This document shows, piece by piece, positions 48,326-59,900 of a stretch of 64,000 nucleotides of DNA. The stretch's first letter is position 1, and each line of letters begins with the position of its first letter. Under the pieces are notes generated by a model, which saw only the letters and a list, made by a program, of their open reading frames with translations, was not told the DNA's origin and searched no databases. The translations under genes were made by a program, and so were the position numbers. Source of the DNA: Nissolia schottii (Eukaryota; Streptophyta; Magnoliopsida; Fabales; Fabaceae); assembly GCA_003254905.1 (NCBI GenBank), contig QANU01065388.1:6941-70940 (forward strand), given 5' to 3'.

Positions 48326-49111
48326 TTTCAAAAAAAAAAGGATTTAGAACTGCCTATAACTAGTAATTGTAATTGAAATTTTTATTATTGTTTATAAATA
48401 TACTTTTTTTTAACAATCCTTAACTTGTTGATATCAATTCTCTACAATAAATTGTTGATATCAATTCAATTTTTATATGCTAAACTTGTCATCAGTTTAG
48501 TTTAACAAATTGATACCAAAATATAAATAAAATATTAGGATTACATTTGCTATTAGCTCTAAATATAATGTATTTAAATAGTGTGAAACTAAGTGGTTAT
48601 ACTTTCAATCAATAAAATTGATTGTATATGTAGGTCTTATTTTATTTTTTTTTAATTTAAAGATATATACAACTCGCTTTCTTTTCAAATTAAGCTTTCA
48701 TTTTAGAAGATGCATTCAATTCAGATTGATGAAACTATATATATTCAATGTAGAGATTGGTCATGCTTTGTTGGTTAGGATATAACCTTGGATAGGAATA
48801 TTGTTGGTTTCACCTTTAGAAGGCTCTCGAATCCTTTGACATCATTGCATAAGTAGTGCTTAACTATAAAGCCAGTAATATCAACATGAGTGAAAATTAA
48901 GCAGCGCTTTGAATAAAAAAACGAATAATCATATCAAAAATGTTATTAAATCGATAAATTAGTCGCAATGATAACTTACGGTAGATAAGAACAAAATAAA
49001 AATAAGCCTACACCTAATTTAAATCCTAACAAATTAATCTAAATCCTAAAAGATCTTAATTATCATCCTTTTACTTTGTCATAAATATATATACTGGGCA
49101 TATATCGTCTT

Positions 49112-50506
49112 CTACTTAAAACAGCTCAACAATTTCGTATTTTTACTTGATGACCCTTCGTCACTGTTGCCAACATTGCGTTTTACATCTGGTGCACATT
49201 GGAAAAACTTAGCATCGACCGGTGATCCGAAATCATAAATTTGGGCATACTCCCGAATGTTGAAATTTTGGCGCCATCCAGGAGATGACATGGTGCATTT
49301 ACCAAAATGACGGAACAACACAAACACCTTGCGATGATAAGCTCGTACTGGTGCTTTAGGACCTTCATACATCACAATCTCTTCTCCTATATATCATTAG
49401 TATTTTAGTACCAAAGAGAAAAAATGAAAATTAACCATTAGTATTGCTACCAAAGAAATCAAGAATTTCTTCTTCTTTTTTTTTTTTTCTTATGGGATTT
49501 CATTAACTACTGTATAGTCAAATATGAGATTGGGTAAGATTTTACCAAAATATAAATGAATCGAATTTTATTCCATAAATAAAAGTTATATAAGAAAATG
49601 TTTGGTTAGGGATAAAAATAGAAGAGAAGCTTTTACGAAAGAGGTTTATATGTAGTTTTACACGTAAATTTTAATAAAAATTAAATGTGTTTTTTTTCTT
49701 TAAGTTTACTACGTACCGTGTGAAGCATGGCATTCCCCTCTAATTGATGGAATATTGGTCACCAACCTAGTTAATCATGAAGTAAAATAAATGATATGAT
49801 ATAATATAATATATACATGCACTTAGTAGTAACATTAAACTTATATTTTAGAATAAGTTACATTGAATTTTCCTTTTATATATTTACAAGGCATTTGTTT
49901 TAAGGAAGGGGCTTACCAATGCAAATACTCCCTATCTGTTGGAGTCATAGGGCAAGGCGCATCAGGATCCACCATGAACTGCAAAAGTACATATACATGC
50001 AATTAATAAAACGTTGGTCTTATGATACCAATGACCCTAAAATAATGTTAGAGAAAAGATTCAGTCCTACGAAAATTTCACATGACTTAAATATGGGTTG
50101 ATTTTTTTTATTATTATAATAATTGTTTTTGTAGGCCGTCTATTTTGCCCCACCTTCGTGGTTAATAATAGAGATCACTACATGAAATTTTTACATAGCA
50201 TGGTCCATTCTCAACGACCCAACTAGAGAGATGTAAAAAAGTAAAAAAATAAAAAAATAAATAATAATGAATAATATAAAAGTCTTAAGGAATTGAATTT
50301 ACTAGAGTATAATAAAGGTTCTCAATGTTGTCTCCAATAAAAGACACTTCTGGTTGAGACACGGTTTGGGAGGGCGTCAGAAAGGAAGATTTCCCAATTT
50401 TGTGTCTGCCATAAGCAATATTCATATTGACAGAACTTGTAAAGGGATCCAGAACATCTCCTATTATATGGTGATGAACAAGATGGTCCCTTGATGATCT
50501 AAACAT
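49112..50506 (-). CDS. FT/TFL1-family (PEBP) protein, divergent FT-like
   Basis: Four exons on the minus strand, 50506-50303, 49978-49917, 49766-49717 and 49386-49112, encode 196 residues starting MFRSSRDHLVHHHIIGDVLDPF. Exon 2 has exactly the 62-bp length of FT genes, all introns are GT-AG and phases match FT. Hallmarks: MVDPDAP (70-76), REYLHW (84-89), YHRKVFVLFR, PGWRQNF (141-147). Tyr86 and Gln145 match the FT-type residues (Arabidopsis Tyr85 and Gln140), not those of TFL1. Unusual: 14-3-3 contact positions of rice Hd3a differ (Arg64 becomes Asn or Glu, Phe103 becomes His, Arg132 becomes Lys; Pro96 kept), the segment-B tyrosine (FT Tyr134) is Ser139, exon 3 is 9 bp longer, and the C-terminus has an extra Ser/Lys-rich tail. 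FT proteins move from phloem to shoot apex and act with FD and 14-3-3; this one may be altered or antagonistic. The frame looks intact. CACTA fragments flank it. Confidence 0.9.
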
Positions 50507-50584
50507 AATTTTGATCCAAATTGTCCACCTTGTTGATTTGGTAATTTAGTTTAATATATGTAAGAAAATGGGGGATTATATGCC

Positions 50585-50612
<28 letters not shown>
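50585..50612 (-). promoter_or_regulatory. (TA)n tract upstream of the FT-like start
   Basis: A TA dinucleotide run lies about 80-105 bases before the ATG on the minus strand, where a TATA element would be expected. It could serve as the core promoter, but there is no other support. Confidence 0.3.
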
Positions 50613-50618
<6 letters not shown>

Positions 50619-50624
50619 TATCAA

Positions 50625-51010
50625 ACAAGATCAGAAATAATTTGATTTGTAAATCAATTTCTATGTTTGGTTTTTAAGAAAATGGAATTGATTTGATTTT
50701 CTAAATCCATTAGAATTCAAGTTGCTTACATTAGAAATCTTAGCACTTTTGTAAGGATTTGCTTGGAATTGAATTTATTTTAACATAAAAGACTATTTAT
50801 CCATATTAAACTAAGGGTAAAAATTTTAATTACTCAAACCAAATCAAATCAATTCCTATTTTAATGAATTTCAAACATGGTAATTGATTTCTAAATCAAA
50901 TCCATTCTCATCTTATGTAGTTAGTTTTAAACATGATAATTGATTTGCAATCCAAATCAATTTCATTCAAATTATTTCTCATTTCATTTAATTTCAAACA
51001 CACTCAATAA
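50625..51010. repeat. Fold-back-like AATTGATTT-rich repeat
   Basis: Words such as TGATTTGTAAATCAATTT and AATTGATTTGATTT occur repeatedly on both strands across about 380 bp, giving an imperfect inverted-repeat layout between the FT-like promoter and direct repeat 2. A MITE is likely, but its termini were not fixed. Confidence 0.4.
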
Positions 51011-51601
51011 TTAGTTTGTTCAAGTCATAGTCTCAAATTTGAGTGAATAGATAAAAAGAAAAAAACCTAGTGAGTTGCTCTGACTTGAGGCAGATTAGGT
51101 GCAAACTACATTAATGTGCCATTAATGTTGATTCTCCTTAATTTTTCTTTTTTATCTACTATCATTTATTTTATTTATCTACCTACTCTCACCCCCAATC
51201 AAGGCATGCGTGCTCAAGCTTTGATTTCAGTAGCACATTGCCCTATCACAATTATTTATTGGAATTGATTGGGCTCATTAAACATGATTAGGCCTCATAA
51301 TGTGATAATGAATTAGCAAATGTATTTAATTTTAGGATTTTGGTAAAGACAATGGTTAACAAATTTAAAGTACTAAGATTTTATTGAAAAAACAAAAATT
51401 TAAAGTGATGAATGCATTAAAAACATTAAAATTTTATTTTTTTCATAAAATATTTTTACTTTAAGTTTCTTAACGAATACTTTTAGGGTACTTATTAACA
51501 AAACTCTTAAATTTAGGCCCCAATTTTTCTTAGGCCTCGTGATAATATTTATGTAACAGCATAGTACTACTAATGAAAGAATAACTGATTGATGCTCCCA
51601 A

Positions 51602-51710
51602 TTGAGAATTTTTCAAAGGGCTCCTTTTACGGTAAGGCCTTACAATTTTAGTTCAAAAGTTTACAATAAATTATTAATTACACTTGATTTTATTTTCTTA
51701 CTGTTTCTCC
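51602..51710 (+). repeat. Direct repeat 2 flanking the FT-like gene
   Basis: Partner of 48218-48325 (TTTTAGTTCAAAAG, ACAATAAATTA, GATTTTATTTT). It lies about 1.1 kb upstream of the FT-like start and about 300 bp before the CACTA piece at 52010. Confidence 0.6.
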
Positions 51711-52009
51711 TCTTTTCTTTCGGAAGAAAAAATATGTTTTCCAAATATAACGTTTTTATTAGTGTTCATAAATATTTTTTTTTTATTAATTCTTATATAA
51801 TTAAGAGTAAATACTTAATTTAGTTTTAAAATATTCATTTTTATTTTAATCTATTTTTTTTAAAACCTGAAATCAATTTATTCTTTTCAATAAAATGTTG
51901 ATATCAATTCAGTTTTAATGTTACATTCACATCCACTCGTAACATCGATGAGAAGTATGAAGGCTTTCATAGAGGGAAGAATGCACTCAATTGCATAGAG
52001 AAAACCATA

Positions 52010-52670
52010 TTCTTCTTCCCCGATTTGATGTCCCGATAAAGTTGTTGTAGGTGTCGACGACGGCGAGATGAGTTCGTGGCGATGCGAGATGAATGCCCGC
52101 TGGGTTTAGGGTTCCTCACCATCCCCACTGACGAGAGGGTGGCAGGGATGGTGGTGGTGGCGCAGCGAGTGTGAGAGAGTTTGGAGAGGACAAAAGAGTG
52201 AGAGTGGGCTACCGCGAGGGAAGGGGCTTTTATAGCAATGGCTTTTCAGATTACCGTCGGACTAGTCCGACGGTAACTGGATATTTATTGCTAGTTTGAA
52301 CGTTGGGGAAGACGTGCCGGTTAATATTTCCGAGGTGGTTACCATTGGATTCGTCCGACGGTAACACATATTTATGGCTGGTTTGAACGTTGTGGAAGAC
52401 ATGCCGGTTAGTATTTCTGAGGCGATTATCGTCAGAAATTGCCGATGGTAAACACCCACATTTATTGCATGGTGGTGCAAATTCTGAGGACGTTACCGTC
52501 GGACCTTACCGACGGTCAAGTGTATTATGAACACGTGGTAGATTACAATTGACTTGAATTTATCGTCTGTTGTGTCCAACGGTAATGTTTTTAATTTTTT
52601 CAAAAACAAAACCTCACATCTTACCGTCATTAACGGCCGACGGTAAGTTTTTCGCGCCATTTCCCGTCAA
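52010..52670 (-). mobile_element. CACTA element end: transposase scrap and subterminal repeats
   Basis: At 52015-52058 the sequence CCCCGATTTGATGTCCCGAT and what follows matches the transposase remnant at 45578-45620 in the same orientation. It is followed by a GC-rich leader-like part and, from about 52250 to 52650, many TTACCGTCGG and CCGACGGTAA words in both orientations, one pair forming a perfect hairpin near 52253-52276. These are subterminal repeats of a CACTA end. No CACTACAA terminus was found, so the end is truncated. Confidence 0.65.
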
Positions 52671-53451
52671 CAATTATCATTGTTATTACTGTCGATCATT
52701 TATATAATCATATGCATATCTAGTCCGACTATATACTTTCACGTGGCAATGAAACAATTTTATTTATTTATTCTTTATATGAAATTAAATTTGGTGTGTG
52801 ATGTCCTTTTGTTTGCTGGAAAGTGCATGTACAGAATCATGGATCATTTTCAGGGTTCCTTAGGGTAGGCTATGTAGATAAGGGTGTCTACTGAACTTGG
52901 TAAGACAGTGACACATGGCCAAGATATATTGACAATGGTTTTGGTCACTGATTTCAGCAAAAATATAAATGAGATGCCAAAAGGAAACGTCTTTACTTTT
53001 GAAGCATGACTAATGGACAGTTTTTACACAGAATTTTTGTTTTTTTCTTTGATTCACATACTTTTTTTATCAACAAAAGAGAATGATTTCTTTCTTCTTT
53101 CCCACAATTTGTTTCATACTTTTAGGACTCTCTAATTATGGTAAATCACACCAACATCCTCTAGAATTAAGTGAAATTATATCACAACTCTTTTATTTAC
53201 GTAAATTACATGCACTCACATTCTCGTATAAATATAAGATGAATAATAAATCTATTATAATGATAATAGAGTTCGATACCATTTGTTGTTATGACATCTT
53301 TTATTATGCCATTCATATTTTCACATTCAACAAATTTTACAACTCCTTTTTGGTCATTTCTCACGCGACTTCACAACCCCTTTGTTTCTTTATTGTGCAT
53401 AAGAGACTCAAAAAGGGGTTGTAGAGTGTTAAAAGACATATAAAACTTACT

Positions 53452-54518
53452 ACTACATTTTAGATTTTTAGTAACGGAGTTCGTAGCAATCTTTAAAAAA
53501 TGTTGTGTATTATACTTTGGACAACAACTTATAGAAGTTGTGTTAACTTTTTACATTTTTACAATACTATTTTTGACAAAGTTTAAAAAGTTTTACATAT
53601 TTCACTTTTAGCAACAGTGTTCACTACAAGGTTTAAAAAGTGTTGTGTATTATACTTTAAACAATGACTTGTAGTCGGTGTTTTAATTTTTTTACGTTTT
53701 TACAACACTATTTTTGACAAAGTTTGAAAAGCATTGCATATTTGACTTTATGGAATGTTATTTTTTACGCTGTCTTTAGTTATACGTTTTGACAATAATG
53801 TCAAACACAAGACTTAAGAATTGTTGTATATTGCAACTTATGCAACACTTTTGTCAACATTGTCTTTAAATATAAGTTTTGGCAACACTGCCTTGTACAA
53901 GGTTTAGTAAGCATTGTGTGTTTAAGTTTATGCAACATTTTATCACTACTCTCTCTCTCTCTCTTTGTTTATAAATTTAAGTAAAAAATTTAGAAAAATG
54001 ATATGTTAAACAATTATTTAAACAATAATTTTTTTAAAAAATGTTGTATAAAGTCAAATATACAACATTTTTTAAACGTCGTCAAAAATTAGTTCAACCA
54101 TATGGGTCACTAGTTCAGTCACAAAACTAGATATTAATTAAATAAATAAATGAAAATATATCAAAAATCAATTAATTACAATGAATGATATAAATAATTA
54201 GCAATTTAACATATTTTTATCTAATATATATTATTATTTCGATATACTACTAAATATTAGAGCTTGGTGAAGTGGTAAGCGGATGCTTTTTAAGCCCTTT
54301 AGTGGTGAGTTTGAATCTCATTTTTTACAAAATTGTATATTTTAGATAATTTACATCGGAAAGGCACTGCCATAGAAGTACATAAAGGTAACACTCGAAA
54401 GTGTTTCCACAAGCATCCATATACAACAGTAAATAGTTGTTGCCAAAAAAATGAGCAACACTTTGCAACTTAGCACACCACTTTCTAGCCTTGGTTGAAA
54501 ACCAAAAATGTTGTAGTG
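53452..54518. mobile_element. Non-autonomous CACTA element
   Basis: The right end reads AACCAAAAATGTTGTAGTG at 54518, the complement of a CACTACAACATTTTTGG terminus, followed by ACT. The left end (ACTACATTTTAG after ACT at 53449-53451) is a degenerate match. Between them are many subterminal words of the TGTTGTGTATTATACTTT type. It is non-coding, about 1.07 kb. Confidence 0.6.
54264..54320 (+). other. tRNA-like A/B-box module (two copies)
   Basis: CTTGGTGAAGTGGTAAGCGG resembles a polymerase III A box and GTGAGTTTGAATCTCA a B box, about 35 bp apart, with a Lys-anticodon-like CTTTTTAAG between. A second copy lies at about 55514-55570 in unit B. It is too diverged to be a working tRNA; a SINE head captured by the CACTA element is possible. 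Confidence 0.4.
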
Positions 54519-54654
54519 ACTATTCATGTATCTTTACTCATCATCTTAAATTTTTGAGAGAAATAATCCTTAAGTTAATTAATATCTAAGACTCTACCAC
54601 CAAATGGTCTAAGTTTCAAGTCATGTCACACCTGTTATCAAAAAAAAAATATTT

Positions 54655-55678
54655 CTTTCCTTTTTTTTTTTCCAATTTGTTTCATACTTTTAGGACTCAT
54701 TAACTATGGTAAATTACACCAACATTCTTTAGAATTAAGTGAAATTATATCCACAACTCTTTTATTTATGTAAATTATATATACTCACATTCTCGTATAA
54801 ATATAAGAAGAATGTGGCCTCTTCTAATGATAACAAAGTTTGATACCATTTGTTATTATGATATTCTTTTATTGTGTCACTCATATTTTCACATTCAACA
54901 AATTTTACAACTCCTTTTTTGGCCATTTCTCACGCAACTTCACAACCCTTTTGTTTCTTTATTGTGCGTAAGAGAGATTCAAAAACGGGTTATACAACAT
55001 TTTAGGCTTTTAGCAATGATGTTCATAGCAAGGTTTAAAAAATGTTGCATGTTATACTTTAGGCAATGACTTATAGACGTTATTTTAACTTTTTACATTT
55101 TTACAATACTATTTTTGATAATGTTTGAAAAGTGTTGCATATTTGACTTTTAGCAACGACGTTCGCTATCAGGTTTAAAAAGTGTTGTGTATTATACTTT
55201 AAGCAATGACTTGGAGAAGTTTTAATTTTTTTACGTTTTTAAAAGGTTTAGTAAGCATTGCGTGTTTTAGTTTATGCAACGTTTTATCGCTACTCTATTT
55301 GTTTATAAATTTAAGTAAAAAAATATTTTAAAAAATGTCGTATAAAGTCAATATGCAATGTTTTTTCAACTTTGTCAAAAATTAGTTCAACCATATGGGT
55401 CACTAGTTTAGTCGCTAAACTAGATACAATGAATAATGATATAAATAATTAGCAATTTAATTTATTTTGGATCTAATATATATTATCATTTATATATACT
55501 GCTATATATTAGAGCTTGGTGAATAAGTGGTAAGCGAATGCTTTTTAAGCCCTTTGGTGGTGAGTTTGATTCATGTATCTCCGCTCATTATCTTAAATTT
55601 TTTGGAGAAATAATTTATAAAATGATATTCAAGCCTTTACGACCAAGTGATGTAAGATTCAAGCCATACCGTCCCAAT
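54655..55678. repeat. Tandem duplication, unit B
   Basis: Diverged copy of unit A. It lacks two internal blocks, including the part corresponding to 54317-54525 that carries the right CACTA terminus, so its transposon copy is end-deleted. Confidence 0.75.
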
Positions 55679-55689
55679 GTTTTTAACAA

Positions 55690-58138
55690 ATATGTTCAAA
55701 TTTTAGCACAAGCTATAAATGCCTACTTGTGTAGCAATAATTGATTCAAATGTTTCCAAACAAAAATCCAAACATACTCTAGTATACATCAACAGCTGTA
55801 ATAGCAGCCACTCCAAAAACACACTTCTCTCCTTAGATCTCATGAATGAATGTATCTCTTTTTCAGTGTGTTGTGGATGGATCGGAATTTTACCACCTGG
55901 GGGGCGAAGAAAATGAGGACATTTTATTGAGCTAGCATGAAATGAGAGAGAGACATCAAATTTTGTCTTTTCTTTTGGACATATTATTGTAGTAGAGAAA
56001 TTGAGATTGTGTAGTGTAATATCAATAATAGTAATATAATAAAGTAAAATAAAATAAGAGAGAGATAGAGATAGATAGATAGGGACAGAAGAAGGGTGTT
56101 GCATGAGAGTCAGCTTACCCTTTTTCATTACAGATACGGCGCTGTATTACATAAAACATTACATGACGACTCTGATTCAGATTTCACAAGATTTGTTGTC
56201 TCCCTGCACGTGCATGTATGTATGTTGCTATAGCCCTCCATTTATTTCATCACCATCAAACCATGCACCAAGTTGTAATTGACACTTAAGCTAACTTGTT
56301 TTCCCCTTCCTCCTTTCCTTTTTTCGCTACCAGAAAAGGTTCGATTTAGCCTCTACCAAATTATAGATAAATCAATTTGGTTTCTAAAAACAAAAAATAG
56401 TTTAATTTAGTTTCTGTTATTTATAAATGAGTTGAATTAGTTTTTTTTTATTTAGTCACATTTTATAAATGTGATTAAATGTATTTTTGTAAGTGTAGAC
56501 AAACACACAAAAACATTATCGTCCCTTTTCTTCGTTATCACCGCCTTATGTAATTGATCTAACTTAATAAGAGTTTAGTTGTTTATTTTTTTTCATAAAG
56601 ATTAGTTGCTATTTTCTTTGATTATGTGTGGCTTGTAATTACTTGCGGTTAACAACTCCACTAGTTGCCAAATTTCGAACCAGTGATATATATTAATTAA
56701 ATACTAAATTTCCTTTTCCCATTACATATTTGGTTTAGACAAACTCAAAACTTACATTAGCCCTTCGTTTGAAAGCGATACCTTATTCAGATGAAATACC
56801 CTGCAATTTATTTCAGTCAAAGTAAAAAAATTAAATAATATATCTTAGTTTTGTCCTTTTGTATTCAGTGTGGCCAAGCACAGGAAATGTAAGCGTGCAA
56901 CAAATGTAGGGTAACAAGAGCAGCATTCGCACACGTGCAGGAGTTTCGTGGTGGCATCTTCTGCAACCCTTCAATAATTGAAAAAGCATTAATTTTTATA
57001 TATAATGGGTCAGTACAGAGGTTGAATAAATAAATAGCTGCTACTATCTTTAAACAATTGTGTAAATGAACAAATAAGTGAGTAATTTAACTACCAAAGA
57101 GCCTATATTCTAGCTACATGCATGCATATATGTCTTTTCATTTTCATTATTACATTTAATTTTTGGTCACAAAGGATGCTAGACCAGTTATTCTCTCTCC
57201 CAAATGTTTTATGGAAATGATTAAGATAATTGAATAATTTTATATTAGATAAATTCTCCGACGTTGGAGTCTATTGAGCATGAAGTAGAAATATGATACA
57301 AGTAAACCTTTATATTTTATAATAAAATTTGACATATTTATTAAAAAATGAACATAAGATGTTAAACTCTCTATTACTTAATTAGTCATAGAAATTGTGA
57401 TACCATTTCAAATTATCATCTTTTCAAAAAGCGTAAGCTAATTGATAAAAGCTATTAAATAATTTTATATTTAATAAATATCTAAAATATTTGTCTGAAT
57501 ATAAAATTGTCAGCATGTTTTGACATAATTCACTATATATATCAAATTACTATCTTTAATCAGCAAATCATTATTATAATTTCTGTCAAAAATTTCTGAT
57601 TATAATGTATGCTGTGTATGTGTGGTTAACTCATCACTATCACGGCCACATGACAACAACATATCCACAGGGGAAAAGAAAAGCAAAAGCAAAAGCAAAA
57701 AACCCACAATCTGCGGACGTTATGTTATAAATAATAATAATAATAATAACAATAATAATAATAATAAATATTATTATTATTATTATTATAATTATTATAG
57801 TATAATGTAATGTTTTTATCGATGCCTACATATGTAATTACGTATGCGTCATATTTTCAATCTGCTCTGTGCTCAGTGGTTGTCGTTTGACAAAGTCCTT
57901 ATCCCTTGCGGCTCGCCGACACATACACACACCAAACTTGCTGATATTCTTTGGATCCTATACATGCATATGTCTCTCTATGGTCAAAATCTCTATTTTA
58001 ATTTGTACCTTAAATCATGCTAATTAATTAGCAAGTTTATGCTATGTGAAACTAGACCAGACATTCATCCTTAATTAATAATTAGTCAGAAAGCAAAATG
58101 ATTGAGTCAAAATTTAGTTACCAAAGTAGTTAACATGG
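55690..58138. other. AT-rich intergenic DNA with microsatellites
   Basis: No gene is recognised. It contains a GATA-rich run near 56065-56083 and an AAT/ATT compound microsatellite at 57729-57795 that can fold on itself. The 141-codon minus-strand frame at 55703-56128 has no recognisable domain and includes simple-sequence DNA. Confidence 0.45.
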
Positions 58139-59900
58139 TGTGACAACCCTTAGCTTTCGAGTCATCACCGCAATGGTGCATGGCCGCTACAGTAGTGGTA
58201 ACGATCGTCGCAGCGATCATGTTGGTGGGTGATTTAGTCTCACATCATCTATCTTGTGTTAGCTATAGTGGGGGACGATGACTCCTATAAATAGAGTTCT
58301 TCTTACGAGGAATTAATTGATAATTTTTTACTAGTGTTCTTGAGGGTTCTATCTAGTGTGGCTTTTCAAGTACGTCGTGATCGTGGGAATCCAGTGCTTC
58401 TACATCAGTAATTCTGTTTTATGTTTGTTCTATTTAGAATTAGTTAGCATCATTCAAGTTCTTACCAAACTCGTTAGTAATGACAGTCAATTTTTGGCAA
58501 CTCTAGGTGAATGACATTTTTTACGGTTTTATTTTCAGGCATTAAATATTTATAAAAAGCATGTTATTTAATTGTATGGTTTCAACTCTTATGCTTAAGG
58601 AAAGTTTATGAAAATAATTTTTTAAGGAAGACAATTGTATGGAAAGTAAAGGTTTATGAAGCCCTTTTGTGAAAACATTATGTCATTATCGTGTTTATGA
58701 AATCATGTTTATTGTTATTAATTAATGTCTAAGAAAACTTTTATAAAACAGATTGGGAAGGGATTTAGAAGTCATAAAAACCTTTTTAAAAATTCATGGG
58801 ACCATTGTTTATTTGCATGAAGTTGAGCACATGTTTTGTGATTATGTTTATGTTCATGAAAGCATTATGTTCAATTAAGATTCAGATTTATGTTCAGATG
58901 TTTATCAAGTGTTTTATAATTTTTTATGGGAGTGAGATCTAGGATAGAATTGTAAGTTAACAACAGTCTTCATTGACCCTTGGTACAATTGTAGTTTAGT
59001 TAAACTATCGAGGCTAGCTAAGATGCTCAGATAGATTAATCAAATCAGATATCGAGACTAGGGTGTTTCGACAATCAACCCAATTCATCTATCAAGGCAG
59101 AGGTAATTGGACAAATCAGTACTCAAATCAACTATCAACCCCAAGGTGGATAGTCAGTTAAGCAGGACTATAGTGCTCGGGATCCGTCTATCTAGATACC
59201 TCCCTGCATTTAAGAGATGTTATTATTAATCATTTTATAGCTTTGTCATGATAGTGGTTAGGTATATACTATTAAGTATTATGATAAAGGCACTTTAATG
59301 ATTTCTTATTGTAATATTAGTATGTATTGCATATGTATGTTATATTTACAAAATGTCTCATGTGATCGTGGGATCTGTTGTTCACTTAGTTTCTCCCCTG
59401 TGTACTCACCCCTCACCTCACCCTCTAGTTACAACCTTACACGTTCAATGCAGAAGCAGTTTCATGGCGGTCATGGTTGTCAGAGTCAATTGTAGCAACA
59501 CTAGTTTCTTGAGTAAGCAGTTACCTTGCGGTGAAGCTATTAATATATTCATATTAGAGTTTATTTTATTTTATGTTCAGGTCAGAGTCCAGAGTGATCA
59601 AATTGTACACAAGCAAGACCTTTGGACCACCATGTCATGTAGTTTACATGTATAGTTTATATTTTGTGTTTTATTAAGAAAATAAAATAAGAGTTTGTTT
59701 ATATGTTTTATTCGGAAAAAATATTTCAATTACGTTTTAATTATAAATCAAGATGTATTTTTTTTAAAAAAAAAACATTTTTAAGAGATTTTTTAAGTGA
59801 ATCGATCTTTTACGTGCCGGTAACGATGGATGGACACTCAATGTCATCTTTTGTCACGCTTCTATATATCAGAAGTAATCATACTAACTTTCAATGTCAT
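58139..59900 (+). mobile_element. Gypsy-like LTR remnant
   Basis: It begins TGTGACAACCC, has CGCTACAGTAG and CGTCGCAGCGATC palindromic words at 58165-58230, a TATAAATAG box near 58295, and non-coding sequence downstream that resembles long Gypsy LTRs. The right end and target duplication were not found. It is related in style to 11190-12660 and the outer LTR at 27-35 kb. Confidence 0.45.

Larger units (their letters stand above)
53083..54622. repeat. Tandem duplication, unit A
   Basis: About 1.5 kb repeated in the same orientation at 54655-55678. Shared landmarks include TTTGTTTCATACTTTTAGGACT (53107 and 54677), ATTCTCGTATAAATATAAGA, AGTTCAACCATATGGGTCACTAG and AGAGCTTGGTGAA. The unit contains a small CACTA element. 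No protein-coding gene is seen. Confidence 0.8.

Noticed and set aside
54264-54320. A functional tRNA gene
   Set aside because: The A- and B-box-like words are there, but acceptor and anticodon stems do not pair well enough.
55703-56128. 141-codon minus-strand open frame
   Set aside because: It has no recognisable domain, includes a GA/GATA simple repeat, and its codon use looks like AT-rich non-coding DNA.
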